Shown: in pieces, positions 54,382-62,948 of the stretch
Numbering within the stretch: the stretch's first letter is position 1
How the letters are laid out: every line of letters starts with the position of its first letter
From: Mesorhizobium sp. STM 4661
Lineage (GTDB): Bacteria; Pseudomonadota; Alphaproteobacteria; Rhizobiales; Rhizobiaceae
Length of the DNA: 64,000 nt
NCBI RefSeq assembly: GCF_000359125.1
Contig: NZ_CAAF010000054.1
Span: 34,595-98,594 of the forward strand
Direction: 5' to 3'
Notes under the pieces: generated by a model
Told to the model about the DNA's origin: nothing
The model's database searches: none
Seen by the model: only the letters and a program-made list of their open reading frames with translations
Position numbers and translations under genes: made by a program

Positions 54382-54409
54382 TTGACATGCGCCGGTTAAT
54401 TTGGCGCAT
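54382..54409. promoter_or_regulatory. Inverted repeat next to a -35-like hexamer upstream of hfq
   Basis: TTGACA at 54382-54387 overlaps ATGCGCC (54387-54393), which is a perfect inverse of GGCGCAT (54403-54409) with a nine-base spacer. It ends 41 bases before the hfq start. It may be the promoter -35 box and an operator. Confidence 0.4.
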
Positions 54410-54449
54410 TGGCCTGCAAACCGAAGGGGATCGGCGAAAGACAAGAACA

Positions 54450-54695
54450 ATGGCGGAACGATCGCAAAACCTTCAGGACCTGTTCCTGAACTCAGTTCGC
54501 AAGAGCAAGAACCCGCTCACCATCTTCCTCATCAACGGCGTGAAGCTGACCGGCGTGGTCACTTCATTCGATAATTTCTGTGTTTTGCTGCGTCGTGACG
54601 GCCATTCCCAGCTCGTCTACAAGCACGCCATTTCCACGATCATGCCGAGCCAGCCGGTTCAGATGTTCGATGGCGAGGAAAGCCAGGGCGCCTGA
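54450..54695 (+). CDS. hfq: RNA chaperone Hfq
   Basis: The 81-residue protein has the Sm1 motif (NLQDLFLNSVRKSKNPLTIF, LINGVKLTGVVTSFDNFCVL) and the Sm2 motif with YKHAISTI. It forms a hexamer that helps small RNA pairing with mRNA. The usual start at MAERSQNLQD is used. It is immediately followed by hflX, the conserved partner gene. Confidence 0.97.
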   Translation: MAERSQNLQDLFLNSVRKSKNPLTIFLINGVKLTGVVTSFDNFCVLLRRDGHSQLVYKHAISTIMPSQPVQMFDGEESQGA

Positions 54696-56090
54696 TTGGC
54701 ACGTGAGAAAGACGCGGACCGCAGCGTTCGTGGAAAAAAATCATTACATCAGCCCGGGACGGAGGCCAAGGGGCCGACACGGGCCGTCGTCATCGTGCCC
54801 GTGCTCACCCGCCAGCAGCGCGGCGACGATGAGACGAATCGCCCGCGCCTGACGCGTTCGGCCGAGGCTCGTCACGACGAGGCGGTCGGGCTTGCCCGCG
54901 CCATCGATCTTGACCCGATCCACACGGCAGTCGTGACCGTCAACGATCCGCGCCCGGCGACCTTGCTCGGCAGCGGCAAGGTGGCGGAGTTCGCGGAGAT
55001 CGTCAAAGAGGGCCATGCGGAGCTGGTCATTGTCGATCACCCGCTGACGCCGGTGCAGCAGCGCAATCTCGAGAAGGAATTGAACGCCAAGGTGCTGGAT
55101 CGCACCGGGCTGATCCTGGAGATCTTCGGCGAGCGCGCGCGCACCAAGGAAGGCACGCTGCAAGTCGAACTTGCCCATCTCAACTACCAGAAGGGCCGGC
55201 TCGTCCGCAGTTGGACCCACCTTGAACGCCAGCGCGGCGGCGCCGGCTTCCTCGGCGGTCCCGGCGAAACGCAGATCGAATCGGATCGGCGTGTCCTGCA
55301 GGACAAGATCATCAAGCTGAAGCACGAGCTGGAAACCGTGCGCCGCACCCGCGACCTGCACCGCGCCAAGCGCAAGAAGGTGCCGTTTCCGGTGGTGGCG
55401 ATCGTCGGCTACACCAATGCCGGCAAGTCGACGCTGTTCAACAAGCTGACCGGCGCGGGCGTGCTGGCGGAAGACATGCTGTTCGCCACGCTCGATCCGA
55501 CGCTGCGTCGCGTGCGCCTGCCGCACGGCACGCCGGTCATCCTTTCGGATACGGTCGGCTTCATTTCGGACCTGCCGACGCATCTGATCGCGGCCTTCCG
55601 GGCGACGCTGGAAGAGGTGGTCGAAGCCGACCTCGTCATCCATTTGCGCGATATTTCGGACCCCGATACCGCCGCACAGGCCGAGGATGTCGAGCGCATC
55701 CTCGCCGATCTCGGCGTCGATGCCGGCGACGCCAAGCGCGTCATCGAAGTGTGGAACAAGATCGACCGGCTCGACGAGGGCAACCGGGCGCGGTTGCTCG
55801 CCGACGGTACGGACGGCAACAAGACGCCGCCGATCGCCATATCGGCCGCCACCGGCGAAGGCATCGATGCGCTGAAGGCGATCATCGAGACAAGGGTGTC
55901 GGGCGAGCTGGCAACGCTGACAATCACGCTCACGCCGGCTCAATTTGGCCTTGTCGACTGGCTCTATCGCAATGGCGACATCGTTTCGCGGGCCGACAAT
56001 GAGGATGGCAGCGTGACCGTTTCGCTCAAGGCGACGCAAAGCGCGCGCGAAGAGATCGAAACCAGATTGCACCGTAAAAACAACGGGTAA
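54696..56090 (+). CDS. hflX: Ribosome-associated GTPase HflX
   Basis: The 464-residue protein has the HflX domain (VNDPRPATLLGSGKVAEFAE; ERQRGGAGFLGGPGETQIE) and the GTPase domain (G1 GYTNAGKSTLFN, G3 DTVGFISDLPTHLIAAF, G4 NKID). HflX splits stalled ribosomes, especially in heat stress. It begins at TTG 54696, directly next to the hfq stop; a GTG or ATG start further in is less likely. It is convergent with mazG. Confidence 0.94.
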   Translation: MAREKDADRSVRGKKSLHQPGTEAKGPTRAVVIVPVLTRQQRGDDETNRPRLTRSAEARHDEAVGLARAIDLDPIHTAVVTVNDPRPATLLGSGKVAEFAEIVKEGHAELVIVDHPLTPVQQRNLEKELNAKVLDRTGLILEIFGERARTKEGTLQVELAHLNYQKGRLVRSWTHLERQRGGAGFLGGPGETQIESDRRVLQDKIIKLKHELETVRRTRDLHRAKRKKVPFPVVAIVGYTNAGKSTLFNKLTGAGVLAEDMLFATLDPTLRRVRLPHGTPVILSDTVGFISDLPTHLIAAFRATLEEVVEADLVIHLRDISDPDTAAQAEDVERILADLGVDAGDAKRVIEVWNKIDRLDEGNRARLLADGTDGNKTPPIAISAATGEGIDALKAIIETRVSGELATLTITLTPAQFGLVDWLYRNGDIVSRADNEDGSVTVSLKATQSAREEIETRLHRKNNG

Positions 56091-56096
56091 GGGCCT

Positions 56097-56921
56097 CTAC
56101 TTTGCGCTTTTGGCTTGTTGCCAAAGTGCCTCCATGTCGTCGAGAGTCGCTTTTTCAAGCGTGTTCCCGGACGCTTCCAGCGCCCGCTCGACATAGTGGA
56201 AGCGCGACCGGAATTTCTCGTTGGTTCCGCTGAGCGCCGCTTCGGAGTCAAGTTTGAGATGACGGCCGAGATTGACGACGGCAAACAGCATGTCGCCGAA
56301 CTCATCCTTGATTGGCGCCGTATCGCCCTTGGAAAGTGCCTCGCGCAATTCACCGATCTCCTCTTCGATCTTGTCGAGGATCGGCGTGGCCTCGCTCCAG
56401 TCGAAGCCGACGCGGGCCGCTTTTTCCTGTAGCTTCAGCGCCCGGGTCAGCGCGGGCAGGGCGACCGGCACGCTATCGAGAAAGCCTTTCCCGTGGTCCT
56501 CCGGGTCGTGGCCACGGGCGAGGCGGGCGCTGCGTTTCTCAGCCTTTTCCTGCGCCTTGATCTTTTCCCACATGCCCTTGGCCATGCCGGCGCTGCGTGC
56601 CGTCTCGTCGCTGAAGACATGCGGATGACGGCGGATCATTTTCGTGGTGATGGCCTGGACCACGTCGCCGAAGGCGAATTCGCCCGCTTCCTCGGCCATC
56701 CGCGCATGATAGACGACCTGCAGCAGGAGATCGCCGAGCTCGTCGCGCAAATCGTCGAGATCGCCGCGCGCGATCGCGTCCGCCACCTCATAGGCTTCCT
56801 CGATCGTATAGGGCGCGATGGTCGAAAAATCCTGCTCGATGTCCCACGGGCAGCCGGTCTTCGGCGCCCGCAGCGCCGCCATGATCTCGATCAGCCGGGA
56901 AATGTCTTTCGAAGGTTTCAT
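56097..56921 (-). CDS. mazG: Nucleoside triphosphate pyrophosphohydrolase MazG
   Basis: The 274-residue protein has two MazG repeats. The first has CPWDIEQDFSTIAPYTIEEA, then EVADAI and RDELGDLLLQVVYHARMAEE; the second has KIEEEIGELREAL and DEFGDMLFAVVNLGRHLKL. The EExxE and ExxD residues bind Mg. It hydrolyses dNTPs and, in E. coli, ppGpp. It follows hflX convergently with six bases between. Confidence 0.93.
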   Translation of the reverse strand: MKPSKDISRLIEIMAALRAPKTGCPWDIEQDFSTIAPYTIEEAYEVADAIARGDLDDLRDELGDLLLQVVYHARMAEEAGEFAFGDVVQAITTKMIRRHPHVFSDETARSAGMAKGMWEKIKAQEKAEKRSARLARGHDPEDHGKGFLDSVPVALPALTRALKLQEKAARVGFDWSEATPILDKIEEEIGELREALSKGDTAPIKDEFGDMLFAVVNLGRHLKLDSEAALSGTNEKFRSRFHYVERALEASGNTLEKATLDDMEALWQQAKSAK

Positions 56922-57003
56922 CGGGCGAATGCTACCGTGCGCCCGGCCGCGCGGCCAACGCTGTCAGCCGGCGAGGGCGCCTTGTCCACAGCTGCGCGGA
57001 CCA

Positions 57004-57052
57004 GACCATGATCCCGAAAAGTGGAAGCCGGTTTTCGGAAAAGATCATGGTC
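57004..57052. repeat. Inverted repeat element, copy 2
   Basis: Outer arms GACCATGATC (57004-57013) and GATCATGGTC (57043-57052) are perfect complements; inside is CCGAAAA with TTTTCGG. The core matches copy 1 at 45674-45741 (ATCCCGAAAAGTG and TCGGAAAAGATC), but the arms differ in a compensating way. It lies between mazG and the aminotransferase end. Confidence 0.75.
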
Positions 57053-57064
57053 AAGCAAAAGGCG

Positions 57065-58249
57065 TCAGTCGAGCACCGAGACGATCGCCTTGGCGAGTGC
57101 GCCCATCCCGTCCTCGGGCAGGCCTGCCACATTGATGCGGCTGTCACCAACCATGTAGACGCCATGCTCGGCGCGCAACCGCTCGACCTGCGCCTCGGAC
57201 AGGCCAAGGCGGGAAAACATGCCGCGGTGGCTGGCGACGAAATCGAAGCGGTCGGAATTGGACTGCCGCCGCAGTGCCTCGGCGAACTGGACGCGAAGCC
57301 TGAGCATGCGCAGCCGCATCTCCTCGAGCTCCGCTTCCCAGTCGGCGCGCAGCGCGGCATCTTCCAGCACGATGCGCACGGCGGCCGCGCCATGGTCCGG
57401 CGGCATCGAATACATGGCGCGCGCCGCCGACAGCATCTGGCCCATCGCCACATCCGCCTGGGCGCCGTCCTTGGCCAGGATCATCGCCGCCCCGACGCGG
57501 TCGCGATAGACGGCAAAGTTCTTCGAGCAGCTCGAGGCGACGACCATTTCCGGGACTTTTGCGGCCATGATGCGCAAGCCCGCGGCGTCGGCGTCGAGGC
57601 CTTCGCCAAAGCCCTGATAGGCGATGTCGACAAAAGGCAGCAGGCCGCGTTCGACGACAAGATCGGTGATTTCGGCCCATTGCGCGGTATCGAGGTTGGC
57701 GCCGGTGGGGTTATGGCAGCAGCCATGCAGCAGCACCACATCGCCGCTCTTTGCAGTGCGTAGCGCAGCCAGCATGTCAGCGAAGCGCACCGCACCGGAA
57801 GCAGCGTCGAAATAGGGATATTCGCGGATCTGCAGGCCGGCCGCTCGCATCACCGGCATGTGGTTCGGCCATGTCGGGTCGGACAGCCAGATCGTCGCGT
57901 CGGAGCGCGTCCGCTTGAGCAGCTCGGCCACCAGCCGGAGAGCGCCGGAGCCGCCAGGCGCCTGCGCGGCCCGGATGCGCGTCATGTCGGCCGCAAGGCC
58001 GAAGGTGAGCTTCGCCATCGCGGAATTGAAGCCGGTGTCGCCGGCAAGACCGAGATAGGTCTTGGTATCCTGGCTCTGCAGCAGGCGCTTTTCGGCTTCG
58101 CGCACCGCGCGCATAACCGGCGTCTTGCCGTCGCGATCCTTGTAGACGCCGACGCCGAGGTCGACCTTGTCGGTGCGCGGATCGGCGCGATAGAGGCCGA
58201 TCAGGGCAATGATCTTGTCGGCGGGGGCGGGCTGCAGGTTTTCGAACAT
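57065..58249 (-). CDS. Aromatic/aspartate aminotransferase (class I, TyrB-like)
   Basis: The protein of 394 residues is a class I PLP aminotransferase of the AspC/TyrB group. Its N terminus is MFENLQPAPADKIIALIGLY with the DKVDLGVGVYKD loop; PLP-binding DPTWPNHMPVM, HGCCHNPTGANLD and the PLP lysine in ASSCSKNFAVYRDRVG. Specific Arg residues for dicarboxylates (SRINVAGL) are present. It transfers amino groups between aromatic or aspartate donors and 2-oxoglutarate. ATG 58249 is chosen over an upstream MKPLAQGG start. Confidence 0.92.
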   Translation of the reverse strand: MFENLQPAPADKIIALIGLYRADPRTDKVDLGVGVYKDRDGKTPVMRAVREAEKRLLQSQDTKTYLGLAGDTGFNSAMAKLTFGLAADMTRIRAAQAPGGSGALRLVAELLKRTRSDATIWLSDPTWPNHMPVMRAAGLQIREYPYFDAASGAVRFADMLAALRTAKSGDVVLLHGCCHNPTGANLDTAQWAEITDLVVERGLLPFVDIAYQGFGEGLDADAAGLRIMAAKVPEMVVASSCSKNFAVYRDRVGAAMILAKDGAQADVAMGQMLSAARAMYSMPPDHGAAAVRIVLEDAALRADWEAELEEMRLRMLRLRVQFAEALRRQSNSDRFDFVASHRGMFSRLGLSEAQVERLRAEHGVYMVGDSRINVAGLPEDGMGALAKAIVSVLD

Positions 58250-58433
58250 CAATATGGTCCCGTTGGCGGCGGAGTGATACGCAAATCGGCCGCCTTGCGC
58301 CAGCGGTTTCATATGCGCCGGACCGAATGCCGTGTGATCGGCAAGACGGAAGCGAGCTCTACACGTTCCTGTCACATCGGCGTAGTTTGAATAGGCATTT
58401 CCGGGACAAGCGCGAGAATGACGGCGTGAGACA

Positions 58434-59594
58434 ATGATGAGCCGGCAAGAACAGTTCGACCTTGCGATTGTCGGCGCCGGCATTGTCGGTCTGGCACATG
58501 CGCTCGCCGCCGTCAGGCGTGGCCTTTCCGTGGTCGTCATCGATCGCGACGCGCAGGCCAATGGCGCTTCGGTGCGCAATTTCGGCTTCATCACGGTCAG
58601 CGGCCAGGAACGCGGCCAGGTGTGGCGCCGAGCGATGCGCTCCCGCGACATCTGGCTGGAGGTGGCCGAGCCAGCCGGCATCGATGTCATCCAGCGCGGC
58701 GCGGTCGTCGTCGCCCGCCGCCCGGAGGCGCGCGCGGTAGCCGAAGCGTTCTTGCGGACCGAAATGGGCGAGGGCTGTCTGCTGCTCGAACCCGATGAGC
58801 TTCGGGGCCAGTACCCCCAGCTTGCCGGACGGGATTTCGCCGGCGGCTTGTGGAGCCCGCACGAGGTGCGTGTCGAATCGCGCGAAGCGATCCCACGGCT
58901 GGCGGCCTGGCTCGCCGAACGCCACGGCGTCGCGTTCCGCCGTGAAACGGCGGTGCGCTCGATCGAGCCGCCTGATATCGAGACCAGCCGCGGCGTTGTC
59001 CATGCCGGCAAGGTGATCGTCTGTCCGGGCGACGATCTGGCGACGCTTTATCCCGAGCGCATCGCGCAATATGCCGTCACCCGCTGCAAATTGCAGATGA
59101 TGCGGCTTGCCGAGCCCGGCTACCGGCTGCCGGTATCGGTGATGTCCGACCTCGGGCTCGCCCGCTATGCCGGCTACGCCGCCTTGCCGGAAGCCGCGGC
59201 CCTGCGGCGCAAGCTCGAAGTCGATCAGCGCGACGCGCTCGACAATGGCGTGCATCTGATCGTCGTACAGAGCGCCGACGGCACGCTGGTGGTCGGCGAT
59301 TCGCATCATTACGCAACGACGCCCGACCCGTTCGCTTCGGAGCGCGTCGACGAAATCATTCTCGATGAATTCAGCGCCGTCTTTGGCGGACCGACGCCAC
59401 GCGTCCTGGAACGCTGGACCGGGATCTACGCCTCGGCGTCCGACCGCACCATGTTCGCCGACGCGCCGCGGGAAAATGTGCGCCTCGTCATGATCACCAG
59501 CGGCACCGGCGCCAGCACATCCTTCGCGATCGCCGAAGAGGTGATCGCAGAGCTTTTCGGTTCCACCATCGCAGACGCCAGGAAGATCGCATGA
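58434..59594 (+). CDS. FAD-dependent oxidoreductase of the TIGR03364 (phosphonate-associated) type
   Basis: The 386-residue protein is a D-amino-acid-oxidase-fold flavoenzyme: FAD loop DLAIVGAGIVGLAHALAAVR, the VIDRD segment, and GASVRNFGFITVSGQ. The TIGR03364 clade is usually found with phosphonate genes, and enzymes of this kind oxidise 2-aminoethylphosphonate or its N-methyl form to phosphonoacetaldehyde. The next gene encodes phosphonoacetaldehyde hydrolase and overlaps it by ATGA, which strongly supports this function. It starts at ATG 58434; ATG 58437 is the alternative. Confidence 0.82.
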   Translation: MMSRQEQFDLAIVGAGIVGLAHALAAVRRGLSVVVIDRDAQANGASVRNFGFITVSGQERGQVWRRAMRSRDIWLEVAEPAGIDVIQRGAVVVARRPEARAVAEAFLRTEMGEGCLLLEPDELRGQYPQLAGRDFAGGLWSPHEVRVESREAIPRLAAWLAERHGVAFRRETAVRSIEPPDIETSRGVVHAGKVIVCPGDDLATLYPERIAQYAVTRCKLQMMRLAEPGYRLPVSVMSDLGLARYAGYAALPEAAALRRKLEVDQRDALDNGVHLIVVQSADGTLVVGDSHHYATTPDPFASERVDEIILDEFSAVFGGPTPRVLERWTGIYASASDRTMFADAPRENVRLVMITSGTGASTSFAIAEEVIAELFGSTIADARKIA

Positions 59595-60406
59595 TGGCCA
59601 CCCAGGGTTTGCTCCGCGCCGTCGTGTTCGATTGGGCCGGTACTGTCGTCGATCACGGCTCGCTGGCGCCGATGGGCGTATTCGTCGAGGCTTTCGCCGA
59701 TTTCGGCGTGGCGATCAGGGTGGACGAGGCCAGAGGCCCGATGGGAATGGCCAAGCGCCCGCATATCGCCGCGCTGCTTGCGCTGCCGAGGGTCGCGGCG
59801 TCCTGGACAAAGCAGCATGGTCATGCGCCGACCGACGCCGACATCGATGCCGTCTATAACGTCTTCGTGCCGAAGAACCGTGCGGTGGCGGCGCAATACT
59901 CGGATGTCATTCCGGGCGTTGCCGAGGTCGTCACGGCGCTGCGCGCCCGCGGCCTCAAGATCGGCTCGACGACCGGCTACACGCGCGACATCATGGCAGA
60001 AATCCTGCCGGTGGCCGCCGGGCAGGGGTTCTCGCCGGATTGCCTGGTATGCACCGGAGACACTCCCGACGGGCGGCCGACGCCTTTCATGCTGTGGAAG
60101 GCACTGACCGAGCTTGGCGTCTACCCGCCATGGCTGAGTGTAAAGGTCGACGACACCGAGGTCGGCATTGCCGAAGGCACCAATGCCGGCGCCTGGACGA
60201 TCGGTGTGTCGGTGACCGGCAACGTCTTCGGCCTGACGCTGGCGGAGACGCAGGCGCTCGCGCCTGATATCTTCAGGAAGAAGCGCGCCGAAGCCTCCGC
60301 AAGGCTCACCGCCGCCGGCGCCCACTACGTCGTCAGCGGCGTCGCCGACCTGATGCCGGTCATCGCGGCGATCGAAGGAAGGCTTCAGCGCGGCGAGAGG
60401 CCTTGA
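59591..60406 (+). CDS. phnX: Phosphonoacetaldehyde hydrolase
   Basis: The 271-residue HAD enzyme cleaves the C-P bond of phosphonoacetaldehyde to acetaldehyde and phosphate. The first HAD motif is VFDWAGTVVDHG (nucleophile Asp and DxAGT as in PhnX), the Schiff-base lysine sits in PMGMAKRPHI, and the later acid pair is in VKVDDTEVGI. The overlap with the preceding flavoenzyme makes a two-gene phosphonate unit. No phosphonate transporter lies beside it in the window. Confidence 0.88.
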   Translation: MMATQGLLRAVVFDWAGTVVDHGSLAPMGVFVEAFADFGVAIRVDEARGPMGMAKRPHIAALLALPRVAASWTKQHGHAPTDADIDAVYNVFVPKNRAVAAQYSDVIPGVAEVVTALRARGLKIGSTTGYTRDIMAEILPVAAGQGFSPDCLVCTGDTPDGRPTPFMLWKALTELGVYPPWLSVKVDDTEVGIAEGTNAGAWTIGVSVTGNVFGLTLAETQALAPDIFRKKRAEASARLTAAGAHYVVSGVADLMPVIAAIEGRLQRGERP

Positions 60407-60465
60407 GCGCCTGAAGGCGACTGGGCGGGGAACGGCCGGCGCGAGCCATTTGCGATTATGCGGGT

Positions 60466-60957
60466 TTAAAACACTCTATCCGGCTGCAGCCTTGCCAGAC
60501 CGTAGCCGGCGAGAGCCAAGGCGATGCCTGAGGCAATGGTTCGCATCTGGTTCCAGAACTGCCATCGGCCTGAATAGTCCCGCCAGATCTCTCGCGCGGT
60601 CTCGGCATCATCGGGAATGACAGTGGCGGCCAGCGCCTCGTCCATCGGCACGTTCACTGTCAGCGTGAGAACAAGGCCAAAGGCTAGATAGACGGCCCCC
60701 GCGGCAGCGAACCAGAACGCCGGTAGCTTGTAGCCGTTGAAACGCATTGCGGCAGCCGTCACACCCAGAACGACCGGCGTCAGAAAGAATGCGGGAAAGA
60801 AAACGGCATTGCGAACCGACGCATTCATCGCCTGCATGGCCTTGATTGCCGTTCGGGGATCAGCATGGTCGAGGCCCCACATCGTCGAGCAGACCCAGGC
60901 ATAGAAAAATCCGAAAATCGCCCCACAAAACACGATCGATGTGACCGACAGTCCCAC
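60466..60957 (-). CDS. DUF1772-family membrane protein
   Basis: The 163-residue protein has four membrane spans: VTSIVFCGAIFGFFYAWV, AVFFPAFFLTPVVLGVTAAA, AFWFAAAGAVYLAFGLVLTL and IASGIALALAGYGLA. The motif NVPMDEAL plus WRDYSGRWQFWNQMRT is typical of DUF1772 (anthrone oxygenase-like) proteins. Function unknown. Its first 93 bases overlap the divergent TetR gene start on the opposite strand, suggesting the TetR protein regulates it. Confidence 0.72.
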   Translation of the reverse strand: MGLSVTSIVFCGAIFGFFYAWVCSTMWGLDHADPRTAIKAMQAMNASVRNAVFFPAFFLTPVVLGVTAAAMRFNGYKLPAFWFAAAGAVYLAFGLVLTLTVNVPMDEALAATVIPDDAETAREIWRDYSGRWQFWNQMRTIASGIALALAGYGLARLQPDRVF

Positions 60958-61527
60958 TCGCAGATCGAGGAGGCGGCCTACAAGCTTCTGAAAGCAAGAG
61001 GCTACGGCGGCACTTCAATGCTCAGTATCGCCAAAGAGGCGAAGGCATCCAACGAAACGCTCTATCGCTGGTATACCGACAAGACAGGCCTGTTCAAGGC
61101 GATGGTCGAAAGCAATGCAAGGGCGACGAAAGCGGTGCTGGACGCGGCAATCAGGGATGAGGCAGATCCGCTGGTGAGCCTCGAAAAAGTCGCCCCGATC
61201 CTCCTTTCGATGTTGCTTGGCGAGAAAGCAGTCTCCCTCAACCGCGCGGCTGCTTCTGACGAAAGCGGCGAATTGGGTGCGGCTATCGCCACAGGGGGGC
61301 GCGATTCGGTGCTTCCGTTGATTGAGAGATTGATTGAGCGCGGCCTGGAGACCGGCGCTCTGGCCGCGCCATCCGCTGATGTGGCGGCCAACTGGTTTTT
61401 GAACCTGTTGATTGGTGATCTGCAGATCAGGCGGGTCATTCGCACTCTGCCCATTCCTTCAGACACGGATGTCCATTCCAGAGCGATCGCTGCATCAAGC
61501 GCGTTCAGAAAGCTTTGCGGCACGTGA
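60865..61527 (+). CDS. TetR-family regulator
   Basis: The 220-residue protein has the TetR DNA-binding domain (QIEEAAYKLLKARGYGGTSM, then LSIAKEAKASNETLYRWYTD) at about 33-72, and a ligand-binding C-terminal part. The only in-frame start found before the HTH is ATG 60865, which lies inside the divergent DUF1772 gene. This leaves a 32-residue leader with no homology. Either the genes overlap by 93 bases or the true start is a non-standard codon near 60940. The DUF1772 gene is the likely target. Confidence 0.7.
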   Translation: MVEAPHRRADPGIEKSENRPTKHDRCDRQSHSQIEEAAYKLLKARGYGGTSMLSIAKEAKASNETLYRWYTDKTGLFKAMVESNARATKAVLDAAIRDEADPLVSLEKVAPILLSMLLGEKAVSLNRAAASDESGELGAAIATGGRDSVLPLIERLIERGLETGALAAPSADVAANWFLNLLIGDLQIRRVIRTLPIPSDTDVHSRAIAASSAFRKLCGT

Positions 61528-61620
61528 AAGTGAGATTGATATGGCACGATGTCCTCCCGCATCGCGCAAAAAATTTAGCAGCGAAGGGATTAAAATCCTT
61601 ATGTGCTCCGTAAACAGGGC

Positions 61621-62151
61621 ATGAAACGATCGATGCCACGCTTCGATATCATGGGACAGCTCGGTTCGCTGCGCCGCTACGCGCGCTCGTTGACGCGCGA
61701 CAGCGCCGATGCCGAGGATCTGGTGCATGATGCGTTGGTGCGGGCCTATGAGCGGCGCGGCACCTTCCGCTCCGGCGGAAACCTGCGCGCATGGCTCCTG
61801 TCGATCGTTCACAATGCCTTCATTGACGGCTTGCGGTCCCGCAAATCGGAAGCGGTGCGCCTCGAACAGGCCAGATACCTTGCCGACGCCAATATGGACG
61901 CTCCCCAGGAGCATTCGGTCCGCTTGGCGCAGGTGCGTGAAGCCTTTTTCAAATTGCCCGAAGAGCAGCGTTCGGCGCTGCATCTCGTCGCTATCGAGGG
62001 ACTTACCTACAGCCAGGCGGCCGAGGTCAGCGGCGTGCCGGTCGGAACGTTGATGTCACGCATCGGTCGCGCCAGGGCGGCGCTGCGCGAGATGGAGGAC
62101 ACGTCGCCGGCGCGGGCAAAAAGCCACCTCAGGATCGTGGGAGATCAGTGA
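61621..62151 (+). CDS. ECF RNA polymerase sigma factor
   Basis: The protein of 176 residues has sigma region 2 (LRRYARSLTRDSADAEDLVH, DALVRAYERRGTF) and region 4 (LPEEQRSALHLVAIEGLTYS, QAAEVSGVPVGTLMSRIGRA). It lacks domains 1 and 3, as ECF factors do. ATG 61621 or 61639-61645 may be used; MPRF is a second candidate. It overlaps the anti-sigma gene by TGATG. Targets are unknown; no ECF-type promoter with a GGAAC box is clear upstream. Confidence 0.85.
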   Translation: MKRSMPRFDIMGQLGSLRRYARSLTRDSADAEDLVHDALVRAYERRGTFRSGGNLRAWLLSIVHNAFIDGLRSRKSEAVRLEQARYLADANMDAPQEHSVRLAQVREAFFKLPEEQRSALHLVAIEGLTYSQAAEVSGVPVGTLMSRIGRARAALREMEDTSPARAKSHLRIVGDQ

Positions 62152-62924
62152 TGAACGAACTGCGCGATCCGGTAATCGATGCCGACCTTGATGCCTATGT
62201 AGACGACCAGTTGGACATTGCACGCCGCATTGAAGTTGGCGCGTTTCTTTCGACCCGTCCGGAGGCGGCGGCGCGGGTGATGTCAGACCTCAGGACGCGC
62301 GACGAACTGCGCATGGCGCTTGCCGGATCCGAGAGCATGGCGCGGCCGACAACGGCCGATGCGGCACGCCGGCTGGAGCGGGGTCTGGCCCGGGGCCGCG
62401 TCTTCGTGGCGTTGCAGCGGGCGGCGGCGGTTGCTGTCTTTGTCGCCGCGGGCTGGCTGGCGAACAGCATGCTCGGGCCGATATCGGTCACCAAAGTCGT
62501 CGCCTCGACCCAGCCGCCTGTCTATCTGCAGGACGCAATCCGGGCGCACAAGACGACGATCGTGCGCGAGACCATGTCGTCCCAGCTGGAAGCGCCGAAT
62601 TACAACGCGGACGAAATCCGCGCCGCCACGGCGATCGTCATGCCGTCGCTGCCGAAGGACTGGAGGGTCCGCGACGTCCAGATCTATCCATCGCAGTTCG
62701 GCCCGAGCGTCGAAATGGCTGTCGAAACAAAGGATATGGGATTGGTCTCGCTCTTCGCGATCAGACCCGGAACGTTCGACGTGGTCAAGCCGACCGTCGC
62801 CCCTTCGGGTGACATCTCCTCGGCTTATTTCCAGGTCGGCGAAGTCGCCTACGCAGTCGTTGCCCGAAGCGGTGTACGCGACCTCGATCGCGCCGCCGAA
62901 ACGCTTGCCAGTACGCTTTACTGA
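62151..62924 (+). CDS. Membrane-bound anti-sigma factor
   Basis: The protein of 257 residues has a cytoplasmic N-terminal part (DADLDAYVDDQLDIARRIEV; typical Asp-rich anti-sigma region), one membrane span (VALQRAAAVAVFVAAGWLAN, about 83-102), and a periplasmic domain of ~150 residues. No zinc-binding HxxxCxxC motif is present, so it is not a ZAS protein. It should hold the sigma factor at the membrane until the outer domain receives a signal. ATG 62151 overlaps the sigma stop. Confidence 0.75.
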   Translation: MNELRDPVIDADLDAYVDDQLDIARRIEVGAFLSTRPEAAARVMSDLRTRDELRMALAGSESMARPTTADAARRLERGLARGRVFVALQRAAAVAVFVAAGWLANSMLGPISVTKVVASTQPPVYLQDAIRAHKTTIVRETMSSQLEAPNYNADEIRAATAIVMPSLPKDWRVRDVQIYPSQFGPSVEMAVETKDMGLVSLFAIRPGTFDVVKPTVAPSGDISSAYFQVGEVAYAVVARSGVRDLDRAAETLASTLY

Positions 62925-62948
62925 TCCCGCCTCACCAGGAGAATTCGC

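Noticed and set aside
54403..54417. Sigma-54 promoter at hfq
   Set aside because: The GG and GC doublets are one base too far apart for the -24/-12 pattern.
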